NCBI GenBank assembly: GCA_014360105.1
Contig: JACIYD010000016.1
Coordinates: 1-12,200 of the forward strand
Length of the DNA stretch: 12,200 bases
Origin: Clostridia bacterium
Lineage (GTDB): Bacteria > Bacillota > DSM-521 > Neomoorellales > SLTJ01
Direction of reading: 5' to 3'
In this document: in pieces, positions 1 through 6,924 of the stretch
Numbering within the stretch: the stretch's first letter is position 1
How the letters are laid out: every line of letters starts with the position of its first letter
Program-made: the position numbers and the translations under genes
Notes under the pieces: model-generated
Told to the model about the DNA's origin: nothing
The model's input: the letters and a program-made list of their open reading frames with translations, nothing else
Database searches by the model: none

Positions 1-96
1 GCGCACAAACCTCGGGCCCGCCTCAAGCCCAGCGCAAACCTCAATGCGGCCTACGAGGCTTGCGCCAACGAGGGAGCCAAAAACCGCAAGAGGTAA
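1..96 (+). CDS. possible C-terminal end of an unidentified protein (partial)
   Basis: The first plus-strand frame is open from the window edge to a TAA at 94-96. It would encode a 31-residue basic tail ending in NRKR. Third codon positions are mostly G or C, like the confident genes here, but the other frames of this GC-rich stretch are also open over similar lengths. The sequence is not recognised and no domain is visible. A short hairpin (CCGGG-ATAA-CCCGG, 98-111) follows the stop without a T-run. It would be the only plus-strand gene in the window, converging on the kor operon. Low confidence; it may simply be non-coding. Confidence 0.2.
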   Translation, partial: AHKPRARLKPSANLNAAYEACANEGAKNRKR

Positions 97-363
97 ACCG
101 GGATAACCCGGCGCTTGTGCGGGGTGTCCGCGAGCGGGCTTATCGGATTCCGGGCTTGGCCCCGCGCAAGACTAAAATAGCTTAATCCGCCAAACTAGGA
201 CCGAGTAAGCAAAATATTTCTCAAAAAAGAATGTTTAGGTACAGATTGAGGGCTCGGGTGAGGAAAGAACTGAGATGAAGGAAGGCGGGCAGAGCCCGAC
301 GCGGAATCGGGTTCCCGGGATAAAATGAAGCGGAATACCGGTGGAGGTCTGATTGTTTCCTAG
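97..363. other. intergenic region downstream of the kor operon
   Basis: No convincing gene is seen. Only mini-ORFs of 12 to 17 codons occur, without good ribosome sites. The left part is GC-rich with short inverted repeats (98-111). The middle, about 205-245, is distinctly AT-rich. A weak hairpin, CCCGA/TCGGG at about 297-313, lies downstream of the ferredoxin gene but has no T-run, so it is not a clear terminator for the kor operon. Confidence 0.4.
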
Positions 364-654
364 TTAAGGGCTACTCGCGGCTTGCGTTGGGTGCGCCACC
401 GGTACTTTTTCGATGTAAATAGCGCAGTCGGGGCAGACCAGTTCGCAGAGCTTGCAGGCAATGCAGGGCTTGCCGTGTCCGGGCTCGACCGCCGGTGTAC
501 CTAGGAACCCCAGTTCCCGGGACCAACCGATCGTATCCACCGGGCATTTCTCGATACAAAGACCGCAACCCTTACAAAGAGAAGGAAAGAGATGAAAAAT
601 GCCCTTCCCGTCGCGGTAAGTCCGCACCAGGAAACGCGGCTGCTTTTCCGGCAT
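364..654 (-). CDS. korD: 2[4Fe-4S] ferredoxin subunit of 2-oxoacid:ferredoxin oxidoreductase
   Basis: This 96-residue ferredoxin-like protein should carry two [4Fe-4S] clusters and pass electrons from the 2-oxoacid oxidoreductase core to external ferredoxin in the cytoplasm. Two complete CxxCxxCxxxCP motifs are visible: Cys27/30/33/37 and Cys64/67/70/74, separated by a loop longer than in clostridial ferredoxin, as in KorD/VorD delta subunits. The ATG start has AGGTGA just upstream. It lies 62 nt after korC on the same strand and is the last gene of the cluster; in many kor operons the ferredoxin subunit comes first. A free-standing ferredoxin cannot be excluded, but the context makes the delta subunit much more likely. 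Confidence 0.82.
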   Translation of the reverse strand: MPEKQPRFLVRTYRDGKGIFHLFPSLCKGCGLCIEKCPVDTIGWSRELGFLGTPAVEPGHGKPCIACKLCELVCPDCAIYIEKVPVAHPTQAASSP

Positions 655-716
655 GCTTCTTCACCTTTCGCTTCAAAAACGCATTCCGCCAACCGATCCA
701 GTCCCCAAAAACCTGG

Positions 717-1277
717 TTAGGCGGTTAGGGCTAATTCCCGGCCTTCGCCCAGGGCGCGGTAGTTCAGCTCCCGCAGTTCCGGCTTCAGGGCGAACTTATG
801 GCCGAGGAGGCCCTCCAGGGCGGCCTTGAGCGCCGTCTCCTCCACCATATCGACCACGCCCACCACCGTACCCAGAATGAGTACGTTGAAGACCCGCGGA
901 TGGAGGTGCTCCGTCGCCAGCTTCACGGCCGGAACGGGCAAGAGCCGGCCCGCCTCGCGCGGCAAGAATGAAGGGTCGACCGCGGCCGAAGCCTCGTAAA
1001 TAAAGGTGGTTTCCCGCGTGACGTAGTCCGCAGTGCGCTGAATCGCCCGGTCACTAAGCGCCACTACCACCTGGGCACGGCGAAACTTGGGCACGGCCAC
1101 TACCTCATCGCCCAGTTGGACGAAGGCCAGGGAAACGCCGCCACGTTGTTCAACGCCAAAATTGGGGATGTAGAGGGCCTCCAGCCCGGAACGGTAAGCC
1201 GCTTCGGCAAGAATTTCCGCTATCGTCTGTACCCCTTGGCCGCCTTCGCCCCCGAGAACGATGCGCGCGATGCTCAC
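717..1277 (-). CDS. korC: 2-oxoacid:ferredoxin oxidoreductase, gamma subunit
   Basis: This 186-residue protein belongs to the gamma-subunit family of pyruvate/2-oxoacid ferredoxin oxidoreductases, which helps complete the coenzyme-A-dependent oxidative decarboxylase. The family signature GGEGGQGV lies at residues 9-16. It is followed by the usual segment ending NFGVEQRGG, where the strands around the CoA domain form. I chose the GTG start at 1277, not an upstream ATG at 1394, for three reasons: the signature then begins near residue 9 as in relatives, an AGGAGG ribosome site lies 7 nt before it, and its GTG overlaps the TGA of korB in a GTGA junction. That 4-nt overlap implies translational coupling, so the subunits are probably made in matched amounts. 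Confidence 0.9.
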   Translation of the reverse strand: MSIARIVLGGEGGQGVQTIAEILAEAAYRSGLEALYIPNFGVEQRGGVSLAFVQLGDEVVAVPKFRRAQVVVALSDRAIQRTADYVTRETTFIYEASAAVDPSFLPREAGRLLPVPAVKLATEHLHPRVFNVLILGTVVGVVDMVEETALKAALEGLLGHKFALKPELRELNYRALGEGRELALTA

Positions 1278-2023
1278 CGTCTTTCCTCCTCTCTTACCCC
1301 GCCTTTCAGCTCTCCCAGGGGAAAATAGCGCGGCATTTCTTTTTCCACCCATTCCCAGGTTTCCGCCGCATTGGTCCGCCAATTGGTCGGGCAAGAGGCG
1401 AGTACCTCCACCAGAGAGAAGTGGGGGTTCTGCAAGGCGCGCAGGAGGTAACGCTTGAGCTGGCGCAGGTTGGCCACCGAGCCCCGGGCGACGTACGCCT
1501 CGGGTGCGGCCACCGCCGCGACCATTTCTGCCCCTTTTAAGGGATGCCCGCTTAAGGCCGGATCGCGGCCGTAAGGAGTCGTCTCCGTTTTTTGGCCCGG
1601 CAGCGTGGTAGGGGCCATCTGCCCTCCGGTCATCGCGTAAACCGCGTTGTTCACCACCAGGCTACAGACCGGCTCGTCGCGGGCCGCGGCGCTGACCAGG
1701 TGCTGCACCCCAATGGCATACGCACCCCCGTCGCCCATATAGGCAATCGGTACTAGCTCCGGCCGCACCCTTTTTAGCCCCACCAGCACGGGCAACGTCC
1801 GCCCGTGGTGCGTCTGTACCGTATCCAGGTCGAAAAAATCCCAGGCGAGCAGGCTGCAGCCGATGTCACAACCAAAGACCACCCGGTCCTGCCAGTCCAG
1901 GTCATCGACGGCTTCGCCCAGCGCCTTCAGGGCCAGCGGGTGGCCACAGCCCGGACAGAAACGGTGGGGCTTACTCTCACGGCGCCAAACCCGTGGCATC
2001 TGCGGCTCGGGCTGCAACTTCAT
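1274..2023 (-). CDS. korB: 2-oxoacid:ferredoxin oxidoreductase, beta (thiamine pyrophosphate) subunit
   Basis: This 249-residue TPP-binding subunit carries out decarboxylation of a 2-oxoacid. Visible motifs are CPGCGH at residues 23-28, HGR at 73-75, the Mg-TPP motif GDG at 97-99 with its closing NN at 125-126, and MTGGQMAPTT shortly after. The QMAPTT...PYGR style resembles KorB/VorA proteins for 2-oxoglutarate or branched-chain 2-oxoacids more than pyruvate synthases. The residue after GDG is Gly, where many relatives have Asp. The ATG at 2023 overlaps the end of korA by 47 nt and has only a diffuse G-rich ribosome site. An internal ATG at 1999 is possible, but upstream extension to 2218 would merely read korA out of frame. 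Substrate is not decided by sequence. Confidence 0.9.
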   Translation of the reverse strand: MKLQPEPQMPRVWRRESKPHRFCPGCGHPLALKALGEAVDDLDWQDRVVFGCDIGCSLLAWDFFDLDTVQTHHGRTLPVLVGLKRVRPELVPIAYMGDGGAYAIGVQHLVSAAARDEPVCSLVVNNAVYAMTGGQMAPTTLPGQKTETTPYGRDPALSGHPLKGAEMVAAVAAPEAYVARGSVANLRQLKRYLLRALQNPHFSLVEVLASCPTNWRTNAAETWEWVEKEMPRYFPLGELKGGVREEERR

Positions 2024-3137
2024 CCCCCCGCGACCACCCGGAACTTTTCCTGGCGGCCAGAATCTTCTCCAATTCTTCCTCCAACTCTTCCGGCGTGATC
2101 CCCATTCCCGGCCGGCGGTAGGCCTGAACCGGTACTTCGCTCCCGCTAAGACTGGCGCGGACCAGGCGCTCCAACTGGCCCCAGGCCGATTCCGCCACCA
2201 GTACCATCTCCGCCTCAAAGGCGGCGCGCCGCAACGCCGTCTCCGGAAAAGGGCGTAAAGTTACGGGGCGAAAGAAGCCAACCGCCTTGCCCCTCCGGCG
2301 TAAGCGGCCCGCGGCCAGTTGGGCGGCGCGGGCCACGATGCCGTGGGCCACCAGCAGGATGGCCGCTCCTTCCCGCTTTTCTTCTTCATATTCGGCCACC
2401 TGCTCGGCCACCTGCTCAAAGGATCTCGCCTGCTCTTCCACCACGGCCAGTAGCTCTTCTTCCAGGTTATAAGTGTTGCGCAAATGCACAGGCGGCCGTT
2501 CCCGGCCCGGCGTGCCTGCCGCCCCGAGAAAGGGCGCCGCCATACCGGTATCGATGCCTTGGCGTGCAGGATCAAAAAGTTTAACCGGCCCCCGCATCTT
2601 TGCCTGATAGCCGTCCCCCAGAACGATGGTGGGAAGGCGGTAACGCCAAGCCATGCCAAAAGCTTTTAAGGTATACTCATAAAGATCCTGTAACCCGGCC
2701 ACCGAATACACAAGGCGAAAGCCCTCGCCGTTGCCGCCGAAGCAGGCCAAATTGACCTCCTGCTGAGAGTAGATAACGGTAGCCGTCGACGGGCCGCCGC
2801 GCTGCGTAATGATGGCCACCACCGGCAGGCGCATCATTTCCGCCATGGCCAGCGCTTCCTGCATCAGGACGTGACCCGGGCCGGCAGTGGCGGTGAAGGC
2901 CTTCACGCCGCCCAGAACGGCACCGATGGTTGCATAACCGGCGCTCAGTTCATCCTCGGTCTGAAGGAACTTACGGCCATAACGCGGCGCCAGCCTGGCC
3001 CAGTAGTGCATGATCTCGTTCTGCGGGGTAATAGGATAGCCGAACATCACTTCCGCGCCCGCGGCCAGCGCCGCCCAGGCGACGACCTCGTTACCCGTAA
3101 GGAAAGCGCGCCTTTCTCTCTCGATAACCGCTGTCAC
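1977..3137 (-). CDS. korA: 2-oxoacid:ferredoxin oxidoreductase, alpha subunit
   Basis: This 386-residue alpha subunit combines the pyrimidine-binding TPP domain (N-terminal half, GYPITP at residues 33-38, then the conserved EDELSAGYATIGA and TATAGPGHVLMQE segments) with a transketolase-C-like domain. With korB and korC it forms the core that converts a 2-oxoacid and CoA to acyl-CoA, CO2 and reduced ferredoxin. 2-Oxoglutarate (incomplete TCA cycle, running either way) or branched-chain 2-oxoacids are the candidate substrates. The start is a GTG preceded by GGGGGA with 5 nt spacing. It follows bofA by 50 nt. A possible -10 element (TACAAT) lies in that gap, so the kor genes may have their own start or be read through from the dnaX operon. 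Confidence 0.9.
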   Translation of the reverse strand: MTAVIERERRAFLTGNEVVAWAALAAGAEVMFGYPITPQNEIMHYWARLAPRYGRKFLQTEDELSAGYATIGAVLGGVKAFTATAGPGHVLMQEALAMAEMMRLPVVAIITQRGGPSTATVIYSQQEVNLACFGGNGEGFRLVYSVAGLQDLYEYTLKAFGMAWRYRLPTIVLGDGYQAKMRGPVKLFDPARQGIDTGMAAPFLGAAGTPGRERPPVHLRNTYNLEEELLAVVEEQARSFEQVAEQVAEYEEEKREGAAILLVAHGIVARAAQLAAGRLRRRGKAVGFFRPVTLRPFPETALRRAAFEAEMVLVAESAWGQLERLVRASLSGSEVPVQAYRRPGMGITPEELEEELEKILAARKSSGWSRGDEVAARAADATGLAP

Positions 3138-3154
3138 ACCAATCCCCCGAACGT

Positions 3155-3160
3155 ATTGTA
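3155..3160 (-). promoter_or_regulatory. possible -10 element for the kor operon
   Basis: The minus strand reads TACAAT here, five of six matches to the TATAAT consensus, about 18 nt before the korA start codon. No good -35 is found at 16-18 nt spacing; TTGAAG lies 21 nt away, which is too far for a standard promoter. Treat as tentative. Confidence 0.25.
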
Positions 3161-3187
3161 CCCCGCACGGCCACGCTTATGCTTCAA

Positions 3188-3439
3188 TTAAACCAGAAGC
3201 TGAAGAACGATCAGGGCCGCCAGGCCGGGTAGACCGAGAAGACCGGCCAGCAGCACGGTGAACAAATTTAGGGGCACCGCCACGCCCAGATAGGGTCCGG
3301 CAAGGTTGAAGCCTCCTACCAGAACGAATCCCAGTACCAAATAGTAGACCAGGCGTCCTAACCAACGCCAAGGCCGCAAGAGGGACACACAAAGCAGAAC
3401 CAGCACGAGGCCGGCCGGGAGCCACCAGTTTCCTGCCAC
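3188..3439 (-). CDS. bofA: pro-sigma-K processing inhibitor BofA family protein
   Basis: This 83-residue hydrophobic protein resembles BofA. In Bacillus, BofA sits in the outer forespore membrane and holds back the SpoIVFB protease, delaying sigma-K activation during sporulation. Two to three membrane segments are visible, at about residues 7-22, 28-50 and 54-82. The C-terminal pattern PLNLFTVLLAGLLGLPGLAAL matches the family's conserved end, and the length is close to the usual 85-90. The GTG start is 17 nt after the yaaL stop, with a modest GGTGG ribosome site. Its place after recR and yaaL is the same as in Bacillus. It is good evidence for a sporulating lineage, although orthologues in clostridia are not all tested. 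Confidence 0.82.
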   Translation of the reverse strand: MAGNWWLPAGLVLVLLCVSLLRPWRWLGRLVYYLVLGFVLVGGFNLAGPYLGVAVPLNLFTVLLAGLLGLPGLAALIVLQLLV

Positions 3440-3456
3440 GCGAATGCCACCGTCCT

Positions 3457-3726
3457 TTACGACCGCAGGCGCACCTGGCCCCGTATTCCGGCCCGGCGCG
3501 CCTGTCGCCAGAGGTAAACGTAGTACTCTTCACACGCTTTCAGATGCAAGGCCGCCCAATCGATGAGCTCTGGTTCGGTCGCCTCGGCAAACAGTCGTTC
3601 GGCCGCCTGCCAGGCCGCGTGGGCCTCGGCTAATTGCGCCAGCAACGCCTTGGCCTGATCGCCCGGCGCAAGAGCCCCGCCTTCCTCGGAAAGGGGATCA
3701 TGCCGTCCCCGCAAAAGACCGGCCAT
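3457..3726 (-). CDS. yaaL: YaaL-like DUF2508 family protein
   Basis: This 89-residue protein of unknown function is recognised from its C-terminal half: LIDWAALHLKACEEYYVYL, about residues 54-72, fits the DUF2508/YaaL pattern of a helix rich in acidic and aromatic residues. It is probably mostly helical and soluble, with no signal peptide or membrane segment. The ATG start has an excellent GGGAGGT site with 7 nt spacing. It sits 66 nt after recR and just before bofA, the same neighbourhood as in many Firmicutes, so it is likely co-transcribed with them. No reaction or partner can be read from the sequence. Confidence 0.75.
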   Translation of the reverse strand: MAGLLRGRHDPLSEEGGALAPGDQAKALLAQLAEAHAAWQAAERLFAEATEPELIDWAALHLKACEEYYVYLWRQARRAGIRGQVRLRS

Positions 3727-3792
3727 AAAAAATACCTCCCCGCTACAAGCTTATGCCTTTGCCGGGCAAAAATACCGCGGGGAGGGGGAAAA

Positions 3793-4395
3793 TCATACCA
3801 TCTCCTGCCGGCCGCTGAGGGCACGGCCAAGCGTCATCTCATCGGCGTACTCCAGGTCGCCACCCACCGGCAGACCATGCGCCGGCCGGGTCACCCGAAG
3901 CCCGAGCGGCCGACAAAGGCGGGCGAGATAAAGGGCGGTCGCCTCGCCTTCGGCATTAGGGTTAGTGGCGAGAATGATCTCTTTCACGGTACCGTCTCGC
4001 AAGCGGGAGAGCAATTGGTCGATCTTCAGATCTTGCGGGCCCACACCATCCAGCGGCGAGAGGGCGCCGTGGAGCACATGGTAAAGGCCGCGGTAAACGC
4101 CCGTGCGCTCGATCGCCACCAGGTCCCGCGGCTGTTCCACCACACAAATCACCGTGCGGTCCCGCCGCGGGTCGCGGCATATCTGACAGGGATCGGCGTC
4201 GGTCAGGTTGGCACAAAGCGTACACGGATGGATCTTTTCTCGCGCCTGGACGATGGCGGTTGCCAGGCCGAGGGCTTCCTCTCGCGGACAGCTCATGAGG
4301 AAGAAGGCCAGCCGCTGTGCCGTTTTCGGTCCTATCCCCGGCAACTTGTGCAACGCCTCTATCAGCCGGGCCAGAGGTTCCGCATAGTACCACAT
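3793..4395 (-). CDS. recR: recombination mediator protein RecR
   Basis: RecR works with RecO (and RecF) to load RecA on gapped single-stranded DNA during repair. The 200-residue length is standard. Domains are in the usual order: a helix-hairpin-helix at about 18-30 (LPGIGPKTAQRLA), a C4 zinc finger with Cys58, Cys61, Cys70 and Cys73, a Toprim domain starting near VVEQPRD (Glu87) and including TNPNAEGEATA at about 144-154, and the conserved GLPVGGDLEYAD at 174-185. The ATG shares one base with the TGA of ybaB, so the two are translationally coupled. The ybaB-recR pairing is conserved across bacteria. Confidence 0.97.
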   Translation of the reverse strand: MWYYAEPLARLIEALHKLPGIGPKTAQRLAFFLMSCPREEALGLATAIVQAREKIHPCTLCANLTDADPCQICRDPRRDRTVICVVEQPRDLVAIERTGVYRGLYHVLHGALSPLDGVGPQDLKIDQLLSRLRDGTVKEIILATNPNAEGEATALYLARLCRPLGLRVTRPAHGLPVGGDLEYADEMTLGRALSGRQEMV

Positions 4396-4721
4396 CAGGG
4401 CAACCCCGGCAGTTTCAAGCCGCCGGTGATCTTACCCATGGCCGTGGCCACCATTTCCTGGCTCTTACGCAGGGCTTCGTTAACGGCGGCTACGATCAGG
4501 TCCTGAAGCATCTCTACATCTCTCTCTTCAAGCACTCCGGGATCGATCTCCACCGCCTCCAATTCCTGGCGCCCGTTTACCACAACGCGAACGGCACCGC
4601 CGCCCGCGGTGGCCTCTACCGTACGGCCCGCAAGCTCTTCTTGTATTTTCGCCAGTTGCTCCTGCATTTTCTGCACCTGTTTCATCATCTTGCCCATGTT
4701 TCCCATGCCGCCAAAACCCAC
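4395..4721 (-). CDS. ybaB: YbaB/EbfC family nucleoid-associated DNA-binding protein
   Basis: This small dimeric protein of 108 residues binds DNA and is thought to act in nucleoid organisation or repair near RecR. The N-terminus is a Gly/Met-rich start followed by an amphipathic helix (KMMKQVQKMQEQLAKIQEEL, about residues 11-30). A short beta sheet follows (VRVVVNGRQELEAVEIDP) and then a long C-terminal helix with DLIVAAVNEAL, as in the family. The GTG start at 4721, 15 nt after the dnaX stop, has a G-rich ribosome site and gives the family's normal N-terminus. A later in-frame ATG at residue 6 is less likely. It is co-transcribed with dnaX and recR, as in Bacillus (yaaK). Confidence 0.94.
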   Translation of the reverse strand: MGFGGMGNMGKMMKQVQKMQEQLAKIQEELAGRTVEATAGGGAVRVVVNGRQELEAVEIDPGVLEERDVEMLQDLIVAAVNEALRKSQEMVATAMGKITGGLKLPGLP

Positions 4722-4736
4722 GACCTCGACCCCCTA

Positions 4737-6395
4737 CTAATCTTCTTTCTCGAGTACGCTCCCGCCGAAAAGCCGCAGTGCCTGCTCGAGCACCATTCTC
4801 TCCCCTTCTCCCGTTTCCTGTGGTTGAACGGCTTCCTGCTCCTCGCTCAAGAGAAGGCATTCAACGCTTATTGCTTCCTTGAAAAGCCGGCCCGCCAGCT
4901 CCTCGACTGCCGCCCGGGTGGCGCGTTGCTCCACTTCCTCCTTATAGAAGCGCGCGGCAAAGCCCAGCCGCAGGTGCCCGCCGTCCAGCGTGGCGGCTTT
5001 TACCCCGCCCAATAAGGCGCGGATCTTTGGCTTGCGCCGCGCGAGTTCCATCAACCGGGGCCACCAAGGCAGCTTCTCTACCGGTTCCAACCCCGAGGTC
5101 TTGCCCACCGCCTGCGCCTGCGGCACCGGTGCTGTTTTCCCAGCCACAACTTCGGGAACCTCAGGGCATGGCCCTGCCGGGGCAAGTTGAGGCCGCACCG
5201 CCAAACCACTTTCTTCTTCCTTGTGGCGCGCTACCTCGTTCACCGGCGAGACGGCCGCCTTTTCCAAACGCGCAAGCCGCTCCTCGAGTTGCGCCAGATG
5301 GTCGCTCACCTCTTTAGCGCTCCCGATCTCCAAGAGGGCCAGTTCAACCAGGACTTCAGGTTGGCTCGTCAGACGCAACTGGCCCTCCAACTCGCCCAGG
5401 ACGGTTACCGCCTGCCACAAGCGCGCGGGCGTTACCTGGGCTGCCTGGCGTGTCAGCTCCGCATGGGAAGCGGGCGAAAAGCGGAGGAGCTCAAATTGCC
5501 CGGGACAAGTTTTCAGGGTGAGGAGGTCCCGCAAGTAGGCGAGAAGCTCCCGCAAAACTTCTCCCGGCTGCTTCCCCTGCTCCCAGGCATGCGCGAGCAA
5601 GCGCATCAAGCGCGCGGCCTCACCCTGCCAGAGGGCCTCGCCCAGGGCGAGTAATTCGTCCTCCCCCAGCAGTCCCAGCACCAACCGCACGTCTTCCTCC
5701 GTGAGCCGCGGCCCGGCGTAGGCGGTACATTCTTCCAACAGACTGAGGCCATCCCGCAAAGCACCCCGGGCCAGACGCGCCAACGCCCAGGCGGCGCGCT
5801 CCTCGATCTCCGTCCCCGCGGCACGCGCGACCTCCTGCAGGTAACGACTGATCTCCTGAGGGGTTAAGGGGCGAAAGTCAAAGCGCAGACAGCGCGAGAG
5901 AACGGTCTGGGGCAACCTTTGCGGTTCGGTGGTAGCGAGTACGAAAATCACGTGGGCCGGCGGTTCTTCCAGGGTTTTCAAAAGGGCATTGAAAGCCTCT
6001 GGGGTGAGCATATGTACCTCGTCGATGATGTAGACCTTATAGCGCCCCTGGACCGGCCCAAAGGGCAGTCTTTCTTGCAACTCGCGCACATCGTCGATAC
6101 GCCGGTGGGAAGCGGCATCGATCTCCAGGACGTCGAGAAAGGAACCGGCGTTAATGGCCTCACAATTCGCACACCGGTTACACGGCTCCCCCTCGGCCGG
6201 GGCAACGCAATTCAGGGCCTTGGCAAAGATCTTTGCCGTACTCGTCTTGCCCGTCCCGCGCGGACCGCTAAATAAGTAGGCGTGCGCCAATCGACCTGTC
6301 ATCAGGGAGCGCCGCAAGGTTTTTGTAATATGCTCTTGTCCCACTACGGCCGCAAAACACTGTGGCCGCCACTGCCGGTAGAGGGCCACGTACAC
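4737..6395 (-). CDS. dnaX: DNA polymerase III subunit gamma/tau
   Basis: DnaX is the ATPase of the clamp loader that opens the beta clamp and organises the replisome. With the chosen start it is 552 residues long. Residue positions: Walker A GPRGTGKT 44-51, zinc-binding Cys63/72/75/78, Walker B-like DEVHM 115-119, sensor 1 ATTE 144-147, and the SRC arginine-finger motif 157-159. The lid and collar domains follow, then a Pro/Ala-rich linker near 390-430 and a tau-type C-terminal domain. I prefer the GTG at 6395: AGGTGA lies 5 nt before it and the protein then begins MYVALYRQWRPQ like its relatives. A GTG three codons upstream has no ribosome site. No slippery A-rich frameshift site is seen, so a separate gamma form is not predicted. 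Confidence 0.96.
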   Translation of the reverse strand: MYVALYRQWRPQCFAAVVGQEHITKTLRRSLMTGRLAHAYLFSGPRGTGKTSTAKIFAKALNCVAPAEGEPCNRCANCEAINAGSFLDVLEIDAASHRRIDDVRELQERLPFGPVQGRYKVYIIDEVHMLTPEAFNALLKTLEEPPAHVIFVLATTEPQRLPQTVLSRCLRFDFRPLTPQEISRYLQEVARAAGTEIEERAAWALARLARGALRDGLSLLEECTAYAGPRLTEEDVRLVLGLLGEDELLALGEALWQGEAARLMRLLAHAWEQGKQPGEVLRELLAYLRDLLTLKTCPGQFELLRFSPASHAELTRQAAQVTPARLWQAVTVLGELEGQLRLTSQPEVLVELALLEIGSAKEVSDHLAQLEERLARLEKAAVSPVNEVARHKEEESGLAVRPQLAPAGPCPEVPEVVAGKTAPVPQAQAVGKTSGLEPVEKLPWWPRLMELARRKPKIRALLGGVKAATLDGGHLRLGFAARFYKEEVEQRATRAAVEELAGRLFKEAISVECLLLSEEQEAVQPQETGEGERMVLEQALRLFGGSVLEKED

Positions 6396-6400
6396 CTTGC

Positions 6401-6406
6401 TCACCT
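6401..6406 (-). promoter_or_regulatory. ribosome binding site that sets the dnaX start
   Basis: The minus strand reads AGGTGA, complementary to the 3' end of 16S rRNA, ending 5 nt before GTG at 6395. It overlaps the upstream GTG candidate at 6404, which itself lacks a site. It lies only 4 nt beyond the T-run of the preceding terminator hairpin. Confidence 0.7.
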
Positions 6407-6409
6407 ACT

Positions 6410-6440
6410 AAAAGGGCCCGGCAAGGTTAGGCTACCGGGC
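6410..6440 (-). terminator. terminator or attenuator between the SRP RNA gene and dnaX
   Basis: On the minus strand a GCCCGG/CCGGGC stem (6435-6440 with 6416-6421) encloses a loop of about 13 nt and is followed by CCTTTT. This fits an intrinsic terminator for the stable-RNA transcript. The short T-run suggests it is leaky, which would allow some read-through into dnaX, for which no separate promoter is evident. Confidence 0.6.
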
Positions 6441-6461
6441 ACCCTCTTCTTAGACGATCTA

Positions 6462-6742
6462 TGTTGGCCGTGCACCCACCCTTGTCCTGGGCCTCCGGGC
6501 GCTACCGGGGCAGTTAACTCCGGCTAGGCACTCCTGCGGCACCCGCGGTCACTTACTTACCGCTGCTTCCTTCCGGACCTGACGGGGTTCATAAGCCCGC
6601 GCCGCGCAGGACCCGGCCCTCCTCGCCACTTGCCTCGGGCTGTCCCCACAGGTCACAGCCCGCAGGTGGGAATTCGACCCCGCTCTAGCGGCTTGCGGGT
6701 TACAGGGCACCGCTACCTCCCCGTCTAGCACGGCCAAACCTT
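6462..6742 (-). ncRNA. ffs: signal recognition particle RNA, long form with Alu domain (scRNA/ffs)
   Basis: This is the RNA core of the signal recognition particle, which binds Ffh and targets membrane and secreted proteins. The minus strand contains the near-invariant helix 8 segment GTCAGGTCCGGAAGGAAGC with its GGAA tetraloop (around 6563-6582). The 5' part has the Alu-domain stretch GTGCTAGACGGGGAGGTAGC and GGTGCCCTGTAACC, as in Bacillus scRNA. The two ends pair: TTGGCCGTGC (about 6728-6737) with GCACGGCCAA (6464-6473), a 10-bp closing helix that sets the boundaries to within a few bases. The length of about 280 nt fits the long Firmicute form. The place between tadA and dnaX matches B. 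subtilis scr. The exact ends are estimated. Confidence 0.93.
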
Positions 6743-6746
6743 CCCC

Positions 6747-6770
6747 GCGGCCTGGTCGCGACCGGGCCGC
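6747..6770 (-). other. strong hairpin between tRNA-Ser(GGA) and the SRP RNA
   Basis: The arms GCGGCC and GGCCGC flank a perfect inner palindrome, GGTCGCGACC, with one C/A mismatch between the two stems on the minus strand. It lies in the 40-nt spacer right before the mature SRP RNA 5' end and has no T-run after it. A processing signal for separating the tRNA from the SRP RNA is a reasonable inference. Confidence 0.5.
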
Positions 6771-6780
6771 ACCACTTTCC

Positions 6781-6876
6781 TGGCGGAGAGGGTGGGATTT
6801 GAACCCACGAGGCAGACTTATCATCCGCCTACTCGCTCTCCAGGCGAGCGCCTTCAGCCAGCTCAGCCACCTCTCC
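6781..6876 (-). tRNA. tRNA-Ser, anticodon GGA (reads UCC/UCU)
   Basis: Acceptor stem GGAGAGG/CCTCTCC, discriminator G and an encoded CCA at 6783-6781. The anticodon arm is CTCGC-CTGGAGA-GCGAG, with GGA at 6841-6839. The long variable stem GGCGGA/TCTGCC (one G-U pair) and the T arm GTGGG-TTCAAAT-CCCAC are those of a class II serine tRNA. Confidence 0.96.
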
Positions 6877-6924
6877 GCGTGGCACGCTCGTTATCAATTG
6901 GTATCCGTTTTCAAATAAATTTCC

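Noticed and set aside
297..313. Hairpin after korD as the kor operon terminator
   Set aside because: Only a 5-bp stem with no T-run on the minus strand.
3634..4506. Plus-strand frame of 290 codons opposite recR and ybaB
   Set aside because: It is a shadow of recR, which has full zinc-finger and Toprim motifs; the opposite translation is low-complexity and rich in Arg, Pro and His.
4737..6395. Programmed frameshift making a short gamma form of DnaX
   Set aside because: No A-rich slippery heptamer is seen on the coding strand in the expected central region.
6877..6924. Possible promoter in the AT-rich spacer before tRNA-Ser(GGA)
   Set aside because: GATAAC resembles a -10 but no acceptable -35 lies at 16-18 nt; the two tRNAs are probably on one transcript.
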